Virus record (IMG/VR): IMGVR_UViG_3300011116_000376
Location: 1 to 38,384 of that record
Direction: 5' to 3' (one strand)
DNA from: a virus
DNA: 38,384 bases
Below, piece after piece: positions 22,168 through 31,100 of this stretch. The position numbers and the translations under genes are program-made. Position 1 is the first letter of the stretch. Every line of letters starts with the position of its first letter. The notes under the pieces were generated by a model. It had not been told where the DNA came from and searched no databases. It saw only the letters and a list, made by a program, of their open reading frames with translations.

Positions 22168-23028
22168 ATGACAACTGCAATCACTCCCATCGATTCGTTC
22201 CGTTCCACGCTCACGCGAATGCAGCCAGAGTTTGCTGCGGCGCTGCCTCCGCAAATTCCCGTCGAGCGGTTCATCCGCACGGTGGTGACGGTCGTGCAGA
22301 TGAACCCCAAGTTCCTCGACGCTGACCGCCGCAGCCTGCTGGGTGCGTGCATGAAGGCTGCGCAGGATGGACTGCTTCTCGACGGTCGCGAGGCTGCGTT
22401 GGTTCCGTTCAAGGGCAAGGACGGAATGGCACTTCAGTACATGCCGATGATCGGAGGCATCCTGAAGAAGTTGCGCAACAGCGGGGAGCTGCTGTCGATC
22501 AGCGCAAACGTGGTCTACGACGCGGATACGTTCGACTACGCGCTGGGTGACGATGAGCGAATCATCCACAAGCCGTGCTTGGATGAGGATCGCGGCAGGC
22601 CGGTGGCCGTGTACGCCATTGCCAAGACCAAGGATGGCGGCATCTACCGCGAGGTGATGTCGGTTGGCCAGGTCGAAGCGATTCGCAAGCGCAGCCGATC
22701 TGGGCAGACTGGACCTTGGGTTACGGACTGGTCCGAGATGGCGCGCAAAACGGTGATCCGCCGGTTGGCTAAGCGCCTGCCCAGCAGCACGGATATTGAT
22801 CGCGTGCTGGATTCTGATAACGAGGCGACCGGAATCAGTCAGGACGCAGCAGGAGCCGTCAGGATCGACGCAAGCGTGCAGCCTGCCCTGCCGGAGCCTC
22901 CGGCGCAGGAACGCCCCACAAGCCGTCTCCGGCGCACCATGGCGGCCAAGGCTGCGCAGCCGGAGCCACAGCCCGAGGCCGCCGAAGCCGAGCAGGTTGA
23001 AACCGTGGAGGTGAACGCAGATGAGTAA
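22168..23028 (+). CDS. recT: RecT single-strand annealing protein
   Basis: 286 residues. NPKFLDADRRSLLGACMKAA then QDGLLLDGREAALVPFKGKD, and MALQYMPMIGGILKKLRNSG, is the RecT core, followed by WSEMARKTVIRRLAKRLPSS. The last ~60 residues are Ala/Glu/Pro-rich and disordered (PEPQPEAAEAEQVETVEVNADE region). It anneals complementary single strands and works with the exonuclease upstream for phage recombination. AAGGGGA in the end of the exonuclease gene serves as its ribosome site. Confidence 0.95.
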   Translation: MTTAITPIDSFRSTLTRMQPEFAAALPPQIPVERFIRTVVTVVQMNPKFLDADRRSLLGACMKAAQDGLLLDGREAALVPFKGKDGMALQYMPMIGGILKKLRNSGELLSISANVVYDADTFDYALGDDERIIHKPCLDEDRGRPVAVYAIAKTKDGGIYREVMSVGQVEAIRKRSRSGQTGPWVTDWSEMARKTVIRRLAKRLPSSTDIDRVLDSDNEATGISQDAAGAVRIDASVQPALPEPPAQERPTSRLRRTMAAKAAQPEPQPEAAEAEQVETVEVNADE

Positions 23029-23218
23029 GGTGATGCTCTCAACCGCAGACTTGGCACGGCGGTACGGTGTCGCACCCTACACCATCCGGCGCTGGCGCGC
23101 CGACAACGAGGGTCCGCCCTATGTCAAGATCGGAGACGGATCACGCGCGCGCGTGGTCTACGACTTGGATGACATCGTTGAATGGGAGCGCAAACACAAG
23201 CGCAGAGTTCCCACCTGA
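23021..23218 (+). CDS. MerR/AlpA-type (excisionase-like) HTH protein
   Basis: 65 residues: MSKVMLSTADLARRYGVAPY then TIRRWRADNEGPPYVKIGDG, and VVYDLDDIVEWERKHKRRV. That is the HTH_17/AlpA layout ('ls..dLA.rygvs..TIrrW...g.gPpyvkig...r..rYd..Dv..We'). It overlaps the RecT end by 8 nt and closes the rightward unit. No integrase is present, so a transcription role is more likely than excision. Confidence 0.88.
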   Translation: MSKVMLSTADLARRYGVAPYTIRRWRADNEGPPYVKIGDGSRARVVYDLDDIVEWERKHKRRVPT

Positions 23219-23239
23219 ACCACGGCGTGATTGAAAACA

Positions 23240-23273
23240 AAGAACCCCCCGGCTCCGACAGCGGGGGGTTCTT
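23240..23273. terminator. Strong bidirectional rho-independent terminator
   Basis: AAGAACCCCCC (23240-23250) pairs perfectly with GGGGGGTTCTT (23263-23273) around a 12-nt loop. On the minus strand it is followed by TGTTTTC, on the plus strand by GATTTC. It separates the converging ends of the rightward recombination operon and the leftward late operon. Confidence 0.9.
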
Positions 23274-23292
23274 GATTTCAGCCCGGGTGCGA

Positions 23293-23406
23293 TCAGAGCT
23301 GCTTCTTGCTGCGCAGAACGTAACCCGCACCAAGCCCGACCACGAAGGCCAGGCCGGCGAACCAGAGCGAGCCGAGGAAGGACGAAAAGTCAGCGAGCAT
23401 CATCAT
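23293..23406 (-). CDS. 37-residue membrane miniprotein (possible holin or antiholin)
   Basis: The frame starts at ATG 23406 (three Met codons in a row) and ends at TGA 23293-23295. AGGAGA lies ~5 nt before the first ATG, one of the best ribosome sites in the window. MMMLADFSSFLGSLWFAGLA is followed by a hydrophobic segment (FVVGLGAGYVL) and a basic end RSKKQL: one transmembrane helix with positive C-terminus. It overlaps the end of the 171-residue gene by 17 nt and is the last gene before the terminator. Single-helix holins of this size exist, but the role is unproven. Confidence 0.65.
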   Translation of the reverse strand: MMMLADFSSFLGSLWFAGLAFVVGLGAGYVLRSKKQL

Positions 23407-23905
23407 GTTGCGTCTCCTGTGTAGCGGCTGGATTGTCGTTCGCCTTGCGCCAGGCCAAATCAAACAACGGCGAACTAGCCCTGCGGGCCGCCACGAATTC
23501 CCGCAGATCCTCCTGACGATTGGGGTCCATCACATCCTTGAGCAACTTGGCCTCGCGTTCAATAGGCGCAGGGATCCAGCCCAGCAGCACCTTGATCGTT
23601 CGACCAATCCCGGTTTGCCACAGGATGATGCACACTGCTACGGCAACCACGGCGCCGGCCAGCCACATCAGCATGCTCATCCACGCCGGCGTGCGCGCCT
23701 CAACGTCCGGAAGCGTCGCATGAATGTCCGCCGCCAGTTCAAGGATTTTCGTGGATCGGTCAACGACAACCGCGTCCCCCACATGCCGCCCATGATCGGA
23801 CAATGCCTGCGCTTGCGCGCTGATCTCGTTCGTATTGAGTGCGATCCGTTGAACAGGATTGCAGCCCAGCACCAAAGCGCAGGCCAAGGCGGCAACACGG
23901 GTCAT
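23390..23905 (-). CDS. Lipoprotein with internal transmembrane helix, u-spanin-like
   Basis: 171 residues. Residues 1-15 (MTRVAALACALVLGC) are a lipoprotein signal with lipobox LVLGC; the residue after Cys15 is Asn, not Asp, so an outer-membrane fate is expected. About 60 periplasmic-looking residues follow. Residues ~76-96 (MSMLMWLAGAVVAVAVCIIL) are one transmembrane helix. The remaining ~75 residues (IPAPIEREAKLLKDVMDPNR) are polar. An outer-membrane anchor, periplasmic linker and inner-membrane helix is the topology of unimolecular spanins, which fuse the two membranes at lysis. The long cytosolic tail is unusual. Start overlaps the previous stop (ATGA). Confidence 0.6.
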   Translation of the reverse strand: MTRVAALACALVLGCNPVQRIALNTNEISAQAQALSDHGRHVGDAVVVDRSTKILELAADIHATLPDVEARTPAWMSMLMWLAGAVVAVAVCIILWQTGIGRTIKVLLGWIPAPIEREAKLLKDVMDPNRQEDLREFVAARRASSPLFDLAWRKANDNPAATQETQHDDAR

Positions 23906-24171
23906 TCCCTGTGATCCTGCTGCTTGTCTAATCGTTCCGACAGCGCGCCCAGAGCAGCCTCAACCTTGTCAAAGCCGTGCTGCATGTCGGCCTTCAGCTC
24001 GCGAACCGCATCCCGGAAATCGTCGCGGCGAACATAGATCCCTGGCAGGTCACGCTCAATCTGGCGCATGTCGCGCTTGAGATCGCTCACGGCATCCCAC
24101 AGAACCTTCATTACCCAGCCCGTTGCCGCGCACGCGACGCCAAACACCCAGTTGATGATCTGCTGATCCAT
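23902..24171 (-). CDS. Small membrane protein, XhlA/holin-accessory-like
   Basis: 89 residues: MDQQIINWVFGVACAATGWV starts a single N-terminal hydrophobic helix (residues 4-25, VFGVACAATGWVMKVLW), followed by a coiled coil (DAVSDLKRDMRQIERDLPGI and GFDKVEAALGALSERLD). This layout, one helix plus a coiled coil, with 'ii.W.fg......GW..k..w', is common among phage holin-associated proteins. Together with its two downstream neighbours it forms the lysis group. TAGGAGATCGG-ATG gives a good start. Confidence 0.65.
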   Translation of the reverse strand: MDQQIINWVFGVACAATGWVMKVLWDAVSDLKRDMRQIERDLPGIYVRRDDFRDAVRELKADMQHGFDKVEAALGALSERLDKQQDHRE

Positions 24172-24180
24172 TCCGATCTC

Positions 24181-24492
24181 CTATGCTCGCACGCTGCCGA
24201 CAAATGTGAACCCGACATATACGCTGGTCGCGTATTCGCCCGTCTTGACCCCGATAGTGTAAAGGGCCTGATCTGCCTCAAAGCCGATATCCTCGCTCGT
24301 CTTGGTCCAGCGATCCACGTCCTGATAGGACGCGCCGCCATCCACGGAACGCTGCACGGTGACAGTGGTGCCACCCAAAGATCCCACCGCCCCGTCAGCT
24401 CGCCGGATCGTGACCGTGAACCAGCCGATCAGGTTCAGCGGCGTAGTCCATTGATTCGCGGCCGTCACGGTACGAGCGGATTGCAGTGGCAT
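24181..24492 (-). CDS. Hypothetical small beta-rich protein
   Basis: 103 residues: MPLQSARTVTAANQWTTPLN, then LIGWFTVTIRRADGAVGSLG, TVQRSVDGGASYQDV and YATSVYVGFTFVGSVRA. Alternating hydrophobic pattern without membrane helix, so all-beta. It follows the fibre genes in the late operon, where small 'fibre-associated' beta proteins occur in other phages, so a virion location is likely. Family unknown. Start ATG 24492 overlaps the previous stop by one base. Confidence 0.6.
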   Translation of the reverse strand: MPLQSARTVTAANQWTTPLNLIGWFTVTIRRADGAVGSLGGTTVTVQRSVDGGASYQDVDRWTKTSEDIGFEADQALYTIGVKTGEYATSVYVGFTFVGSVRA

Positions 24493-24728
24493 CAGCGGTT
24501 CCCTTCCAAGATCCAGGCGCGTCCCTGATTTGCGACATCGGCAAACCGGATCAGATTCTCGTCGGGATACATTCGCACGATGATTTCAACATGCGCCACC
24601 AGACGCTCCATGATCGCTGGCACAGGTTCCGGCATGATCGCGTCCTGAACAAACGAGCCATCCATGATGGATCGCATCTGCGCTGCGACATCTTCCAGAC
24701 CAGTCAGATATTCGGGTTCAATGTTCAT
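24492..24728 (-). CDS. Hypothetical small acidic protein
   Basis: 78 residues, acidic: MNIEPEYLTGLEDVAAQMRS, then GSFVQDAIMPEPVPAIMERL. Helical, no signal peptide or coiled coil. It follows the repeat fibre gene by one base and precedes the beta-rich protein in tight packing. Family not recognised; an assembly chaperone for the fibre is one possibility by position only. Confidence 0.6.
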   Translation of the reverse strand: MNIEPEYLTGLEDVAAQMRSIMDGSFVQDAIMPEPVPAIMERLVAHVEIIVRMYPDENLIRFADVANQGRAWILEGNR

Positions 24729-24729
24729 G

Positions 24730-26379
24730 TCAGTAGGACGGATACCACTTCGCCGTGCCGGCGTCGTAGGTCATTATCAGGGCACGACTGACCACCGCAA
24801 TCGATGCAAGGGCAATGTTGCCAGTAGTTCCGGTAGTCCACAGGCCAGTAGGAATCAAAGTGATCTGGCCTCCGGTTCCCGTAATCAGCGTCGGCGCGGT
24901 GATCGTGTTGATCTGGGTCGTTCCAGAGATAAACACGATGGACGTTGTAGGCGCAATCGTCGCGGCGCTTGCAATTGTTGGCGCGGTCTGACCCGTTGAA
25001 CCCACACCAAAAATTCGATATGCAAGCGCACTGCTGTTCCCAATCACGCTTGTGTTGCTACCCAGACCAATACCCTGATACCCGCTGATGACCAATTCAT
25101 TCGTGACACTATCGCCGCTCGCTCTGACTTGGGGACCGATGTACACGTTGTAGTCGCCAGTCAACGTGTGGTTGGTATTGCTGGTGGTCTTGTACCTAGC
25201 AGCATTGATTCCAATAGCAACGTTTCCGGTGCCATTGGTCACGTTGCGCAGGGCAAGTTGACCAATGGCCGTATTGTCGTTGGTGGTCGTAATTGAGTAC
25301 AGCGATTCCGTACCGACCGCCGTGTTCTGCTGTCCCGTTGTCAGGCTGAACAACGAACTGAGTCCAATGCCAGAGTTGTACGAACCAGACGTACAACCGG
25401 CCATGCTGTTGAATCCAATCGCAGTGTTGGCAACGTGAGTGTTTGGACCAGCAGCGCCACCGACCAGTGCTTGATGTCCAACCGCAGTGTTCAAGCTGCC
25501 AGTAGTCACCCGATATAGCGAGTACGCGCCAACTCCAACGTTTGCATCGCCAGTTGAAGTTTTGGAATAGAGCGACGCATATCCAATCGCAACATGCGTG
25601 TTGATTGTTGTTGCTGTACGCAGCGCCTCGTTACCAATCGCCACGTTGGTAGTGCCAGTGTTCAATGCCGTCGCCGCATTGGTTCCAATCGCAATGTTGT
25701 TGGTTCCAGTTGTCAGTGCATCAAGTGAATATGATCCGATTGCAACCGTACTGCTCGTCGTGTTCAACAACAATGCGTTCGTTCCAATTCCAACGCAATC
25801 CTGAGCAGTCGTTGCTGCACCAAGCGCGTTGCTGCCAAGCGCAACATTTCGATCACCCGTGGAAATCACGTCGCCAGCACCAGTGCCCATCAAGATGTTG
25901 TCAGTAGCTCCGCTGGCAAGCGCATCTCCAGCCAACGTTCCAATCGCAATGTTGTTCCCTTGCGTTGCCTTGAATGCCAGCAGATTGACGGTAGATGCCG
26001 TAACAGCACCGGCATTGAGTGCGCCCGACAATGTGATTGTTTGGGTATCGTCGTTGATGACAATTTCGGTTGATGCGCCTGACCCCGTGACATCTCCGAT
26101 GCTGATGGTGTTGTTCGCACTGTCCACGGCCATCCGAACGCCGGCACCAACCATCTGGATATCCCCGATTGAACCCGACGGGATATCAATGTTGGTGAAC
26201 GCGGCCCAGCCTGGCGTAGTCAATCCAATGGTGGACGCCGACAGATCACCAGTGATGGTGACATTTGTGAATGCTGCCGTGCCAAACGACGCCGTGCCAG
26301 CAACCGTTAGATCGCCCTGAACGTCAACATCTTGAAACGCAGGGTTGCGCCCGAAGATGCCGCCATGCGACCGGATCAT
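24730..26379 (-). CDS. Second tail fibre with ~15 NxAIG repeats
   Basis: 549 residues. An N-terminal stretch (FQDVDVQGDLTVAGTASFGT) with a 'G.L.v.G.asf..a.ft.v' motif is typical of fibre shafts. From about residue 141 to 410 run about 15 repeats of ~17 residues of the type NNxAIGxxALxxxTTG (for example TNNIAIGTNAATALNTG, TTNVAIGNEALRTATT, QQNTAVGTESLYSITTT). This resembles the head-domain coils of trimeric adhesins such as YadA. The C-terminal ~130 residues are Thr/Gly-rich and end AKWYPSY. No intramolecular chaperone (S74) signature is seen. GC content is lower than neighbours (e.g. 45% at 25561-25620). It overlaps the tailspike stop in ATGA and probably binds a second receptor. Confidence 0.82.
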   Translation of the reverse strand: MIRSHGGIFGRNPAFQDVDVQGDLTVAGTASFGTAAFTNVTITGDLSASTIGLTTPGWAAFTNIDIPSGSIGDIQMVGAGVRMAVDSANNTISIGDVTGSGASTEIVINDDTQTITLSGALNAGAVTASTVNLLAFKATQGNNIAIGTLAGDALASGATDNILMGTGAGDVISTGDRNVALGSNALGAATTAQDCVGIGTNALLLNTTSSTVAIGSYSLDALTTGTNNIAIGTNAATALNTGTTNVAIGNEALRTATTINTHVAIGYASLYSKTSTGDANVGVGAYSLYRVTTGSLNTAVGHQALVGGAAGPNTHVANTAIGFNSMAGCTSGSYNSGIGLSSLFSLTTGQQNTAVGTESLYSITTTNDNTAIGQLALRNVTNGTGNVAIGINAARYKTTSNTNHTLTGDYNVYIGPQVRASGDSVTNELVISGYQGIGLGSNTSVIGNSSALAYRIFGVGSTGQTAPTIASAATIAPTTSIVFISGTTQINTITAPTLITGTGGQITLIPTGLWTTGTTGNIALASIAVVSRALIMTYDAGTAKWYPSY

Positions 26380-28100
26380 GCGTAACGCCAGGAATCAAAC
26401 AGATACGTTTCGCCCGCCGTGAAGTTGACGGTATTGACCGTATCAGTGTTGTACAGATTCACATAGACGATGCCCGCGCCGCCATTGATGACTGGTCCGG
26501 CAATAACCTTTGCTGGCCACGAAATAGGAGCGGTAAACGAAACGATGTCTCGATTTGCCAGTCCACCACCAAGGGACGAAACGGTGAATTGTTCCTGCCG
26601 GCACGTGAGCGGCGCGAGAGATGCAATCGATTTGACTACCTTGGAAACCACATGACGTTGCGCTGCGGTTCCAGAGTTGATCTTGAATTCGTCCGAATAC
26701 AGAACGGTTGCGCCACTGGATCCAGCATCCGCAATGTTTGTCGCCACGCTGAAATACGGGGCAACAATTTGCGTTTGCGCAGCAACGGCATTGATGTCGA
26801 TTCCGACTGCTCCGCCGACAATGGATTCAAGTCGGCTGCCGATGTAGCGAATCGCCGTTGCCGTTGTTCCGGTGATCTGATGTCCGGTAGTGAATCCCTC
26901 AACGGCGCACGCAAGGTACGTGTTTGAGCTGCACGCTTGATCCTTGGTTCCCGTAGTGGCACCAATCCGCATGGCCGTGAATCGATTCTCGTTTCCGCCG
27001 CTGGAGTTGTCGATACCAGTTGTGCAGGACGTGATCGTGCAGGTGAAATAGTCGTTGTAGTACGACGGATACCCGTTACCGTGTCTGATCGCGGTTTCGA
27101 CGTAATTGATCCACACGTCAGTCCAGCTTGCATACGTCACGTTCTGCATGTCCAAGCCGATGCTGCCAGCCGCTGCGCCAGACGTGTTGCCCTCAATTTT
27201 GAAGTTGCCACCGCCGACGTGATAGATCCTGGCGCCGGTCGGCGTAACGGATCGAATCACGGATGAGCCAGTAGTGTTCTTGATGATTGAGGTGATCCCG
27301 GCGCCGACAAGAATGTTGCTGTCATTCAGCGTGATGGGTGCCGTTGTCTTGTAGGTTCCAGTGGGCAGGAACACCGCTGGACTTGCCAGCAACGCCGCAT
27401 TGATGGCCGCCGTGTCATCGGCTACACCGTCACCAACCGCTCCGAAGTCCTTGACGCTGACGGAATCGCGGAGCTTGTCCAAGACCGTGCGTGCCGTTGA
27501 AGATGCGCTGCTTGCGCGAAATCCAACAAGGCTTGATCCAGCCAAAGCAACGGTTGAATTTGCAAGATCAGCGCGAAGTGCCGTGTCCGTTCCACTACCA
27601 GACGATACCGACGGTAGTCCATTCGCATCAAAGACCAAGTACTTGCTGGCCCGGTTGGATGTCGCAGGCAGCTCCATGTTCACAGAACCGTCCGACACAG
27701 GAGCCTTGATGCTTCGGCCTATGTTTTCGGCCATCTGCTGAATCTGGATCGTGGCCCGGTCAAGTGAATCAGTAATGACCTCGGGATAAAACCCACCCTG
27801 ATTCGTCAGGTCCGTGGGCTGGAGGTTGGCGATGTCGGAGGTGATCGTCAGCGTGTAACCAGCCGCCAGCGCGCCGGCAGTCAAGGTCACGTTGCCGCCG
27901 GGGTTGCTGTTCTGATCGCCGTTCAGGCTGACGGTGTAATCAGTAGTCAGCACGAGCGTGGACTCGACGCCAGTGCTGATCGTCAGCTTGATGACATCCA
28001 GATCCGAAGCCTGGAACACCTTGAACGTGAACGGAAAGACGGAAGCCGTCCCGTTACCGATGAAGGGTCCAGCAGTTCGGGTGGTCGAATTGATCGTCAT
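26376..28100 (-). CDS. Tailspike/tail fibre with podoviral adaptor and pectate-lyase-type beta helix
   Basis: 574 residues. Residues 1-150 form the podovirus adaptor (RTAGPFIGNGTASVFPFTFKVF then QASDLDVIK and a VTLTAGALAAGYTLTIT segment), which attaches to the gp11/gp12 tail tube. From residue ~212, VSVKDFGAVGDGVADDT (214-230) is the entry motif of Pectate_lyase_3 parallel beta helices, followed by FLPTGTYKTTAPITLND. The rest is beta helix and a C-terminal beta region (VNFTAGETYLFDSWRY). This part recognises, and perhaps cleaves, a surface polysaccharide; the active-site residues cannot be identified. CCCGGAG precedes ATG 28100. Confidence 0.85.
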   Translation of the reverse strand: MTINSTTRTAGPFIGNGTASVFPFTFKVFQASDLDVIKLTISTGVESTLVLTTDYTVSLNGDQNSNPGGNVTLTAGALAAGYTLTITSDIANLQPTDLTNQGGFYPEVITDSLDRATIQIQQMAENIGRSIKAPVSDGSVNMELPATSNRASKYLVFDANGLPSVSSGSGTDTALRADLANSTVALAGSSLVGFRASSASSTARTVLDKLRDSVSVKDFGAVGDGVADDTAAINAALLASPAVFLPTGTYKTTAPITLNDSNILVGAGITSIIKNTTGSSVIRSVTPTGARIYHVGGGNFKIEGNTSGAAAGSIGLDMQNVTYASWTDVWINYVETAIRHGNGYPSYYNDYFTCTITSCTTGIDNSSGGNENRFTAMRIGATTGTKDQACSSNTYLACAVEGFTTGHQITGTTATAIRYIGSRLESIVGGAVGIDINAVAAQTQIVAPYFSVATNIADAGSSGATVLYSDEFKINSGTAAQRHVVSKVVKSIASLAPLTCRQEQFTVSSLGGGLANRDIVSFTAPISWPAKVIAGPVINGGAGIVYVNLYNTDTVNTVNFTAGETYLFDSWRYA

Positions 28101-28129
28101 GCGTTTGCTCCGGGATAGTTCTCAAAACT

Positions 28130-28158
28130 TACGGATGCCGTACCTCGTTACGGATACC
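28130..28158 (-). other. Boundary element GGTATCCGTA, copy 3, with a degenerate second copy
   Basis: On the minus strand the giant gene's stop (28162-28164) is followed by CGAGGTATCCGTAAC, and a near repeat GGCATCCGTA lies ten bases on. TACGG and CCGTA within the pair could form a small stem. It is the 61-bp gap between the giant gene and tailspike; nothing else is seen there. Confidence 0.5.
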
Positions 28159-28161
28159 TCG

Positions 28162-31100
28162 TCAATGCTTTCGGACACCAAACACGGGCGCCAGCGGGCT
28201 GGTGGTTTCGCCCTCATACAGCGCGGTGATGCCGTCGATGGTGCGGTTCATTTGCGTTGTCGGAAGACCAGTTCCCCAACCCAGCACGTTGAGCATGGAT
28301 CGGCGGAACGCCGCATCCAGCTCGCCCTGCTTGATCTGGTTGATTAGCCTGTAGCCATCGCCAATCGCGCTGAAGGAAACCGGGCCACCATAGGTGATCG
28401 GTCGATCTTCTGCATCAAACACCGTGCGCGACAATTGCGCAAACTCGCGCACCCCAAGGACCGTGTTCATCAAATACGCCAAGTTTTCAGCGGCCAGTTC
28501 CTTTGCAATCTGCTCGGCATCCTTGTCATCGTCTGCGATGCTCGGCGTCAACAGCTGCTTCAAAATGTAAGAGATCGTTGCCGGCACAATGATGACTCGG
28601 AAGTAGGTGGCCGCCAGTTCGCCCAGATTCTTGTTTGTCATGTGCTTGGCGGCAAGCAGGTTGTAGGTGCTGTTGAAGAACCCGTAGAACATGGACAGGA
28701 TTTTCTTCTTGCCGGGGCCACGCATGGCAGAAGGCAGATCCTTGACCATGCCGGATCCCTGCGAGTCGATCACGGCCTGATCCGCCATTGCAACCGCCTG
28801 TTCTTCCGTGTGTCCCTCAGCAAGACCCTTGGTGTACTGACCCAACCAAGTACACATGTCCACCACGCGCTGCGTCTGCTGCTGGAGGAAGTACGTTGAA
28901 ATTTCCATCTGCCGCATCGTGCTGCTCTGGCCTTCGACCATGTTCCTGATCTCGTTCAGGTTCATCAGGCTGGTCCGACCACGATTCTTCATCAGGCTGG
29001 ACTTTTCATACACACGCTCAATCATCGTGAGCGGGTGCGCTGCAAACTGCATCGTTCCGTTTAGCAGCCACTTTCCGCCGATGCGTTCCCAAGAGTTTGA
29101 GATGCCAGTCAGGTTCTGAATGGTGTTGAAGATGTTCAAGCCCAGCGAAGCCGCGCTTCGGCCTCGGCGGATGAAATTCACAAGCATGTCCACGGCGTCG
29201 TTTGGAATGCGCTCGCCAACGGCAACATCAGCGATGTAGTCCTTCAGAACGCGCGCGTATTCAGGGCCGTAGGTTTCGCGCACCGTGCTGTTGAATGAAG
29301 AATTCATCAGACGGTTGGCGTCGATGATGACCTCGCGATAGCACAGGTCGTGGATCATCTCGTCCACGCGCGAATACAATGCATTGAGCTTCAGGGTGAC
29401 CGGGCGTCCCTTGACCTGCTTTGCTCGTTTCTTCAGGCCGCCATTTTGCGTTGCTGGCGTCATTCGGGCAGCACTCATCTGCTGTTCCGCCTGCTGCTGC
29501 GCATCCAAATTCTCCGACATTGCGTTGGCATCCAGGTCGTATTTGGCTGGGTAGTAGCCGCCCTTCAGCGTCACTTCTTTGCCATCCGCCGTCTTGACCG
29601 TCAGCGCCTGCGGCTCAACCCACTGCGGTTCGCGACCGATCAACCGGCGCTCGCGTTCAGCGAACATGGGGCGATACGTCTCAAGGAAGTTCCACACTTC
29701 CTGCACCGCGTTCCACTGATCTTCGGTGAGGGATTCAAGGACAGGACGAATCGTGTCCATCGTCCATCCCTCGCCATCCAGCAATCTCTGGATGTTGCCA
29801 GCGTTGCCCATGTTGAGCGCGATCACAAACCGATTCTCCAAAGTCAGCGGCCTGTTGATGCCGGGGAATTGAAGTGTCTGGCCAGTCATGGCCCCGGTGT
29901 TCAGGAATGGATTGATGATGGCAGTCAACTTCTTGGTTGCATCTGCGACCATTTCTGTTCGTCGGTCGCCAGCCTCATTCATCGGTCGGATCAAATAGTT
30001 CCACAGGGGACCGCCATCCCTGCCACCATCAAGGATTCGCACGACGGTCTGGGCAGTCAGCATCGATGCGTGGAACCGCACAACCTTTTTCTTGGCCGCC
30101 TGCATCGGCGTGTTGGCTTCGCGCGCCAGCACCTTTCGTTTGCCTGCGTTGGCGCGGATGTTGTTGTTGATGACATCCAGCTCCGCTTGGAAATCGGCCT
30201 TGCGCTTTGCTGCAAGGATCTTGTTCTCGTTCTTGCCGATGTATTCGATCTGCTCGATTGCGGACACCAAGTTCCGGAACTGCTCCACGGTCAGATTCCG
30301 ATACGGAGTCCTGAAACCTTCGCGAATCAACTCTTCGTCGATGTCCGGTTCGATACCAGCGTTGACCTGGGATTGAATCCATGTCGCAAACGCAGCCTTC
30401 CTGTTGGATTCCGCCAGCGTCATCGGCCGGATATCCACCGCCGCCAACAGGCCAGCAATCTGGTCTGCGGCGTCGGCGCCCATCGCCTTGACGTTCTTGT
30501 CCCGCATGACCTTGCGCATGTACCTCACGCCATCGTCAATTTCATCGCGGACTGAAATGGCCAGTTTGGCCAACTGGTTTTGAAGCAGTCGCTGGCGCGT
30601 TGCCCTAATCGTGATCTGGTCAGGGGTTGCGTCGCCATACTTAGCCTTGAACTGGTCAATTCGCTGCTGGGCCTCACTCTCGGCCTGGCGCGCCTTGCCA
30701 GAAGCCCGTAGATCGGCCGTGGCTGCGTCGGCGCCATCGGCCACCTGCTTGGCGTACTCGCCCTTGTAAGCGCGCTCAGAGGCTTCCTGCGCGGTCTGGA
30801 GGCTTTCAAGGGACATCCCAGCCTCCCGGGCCGCCCGGGCTTCGGCAGCCACGAACTCGCTGGGGTTCACGTCCTTGACCAGTCGCCGGCCCAGAATTTC
30901 TTGCGCAGCCCGCTTAGCGGCCTCAACAAACACACGCACAGGCTGGGTGGCCTTGGCCAAGAACCGCAGCTCCACGCCGATCATCCGCTCGCGCGTCTCG
31001 ACGTGCAGGGCCTTCTGCACTTCCTTCTCTCGGCCCTCCGGGGTCGCCAGCTCGCTGTGCGTCCTGACCATTTCGGCGTCCGTTCTGGCGTCCACCTCCT

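Noticed and set aside
23021-23218. Excisionase as proof of lysogeny
   Set aside because: The fold is AlpA/Xis-like, but no integrase, CI repressor or attachment-site-like structure was found; such HTH proteins also act as ordinary regulators.
24181-28100. A diversity-generating retroelement, as in BPP-1, next to the tail fibre genes
   Set aside because: No reverse transcriptase, Avd or Mtd-like frame is present in the window, and no near-identical template/variable repeat pair was noticed near the fibre genes.
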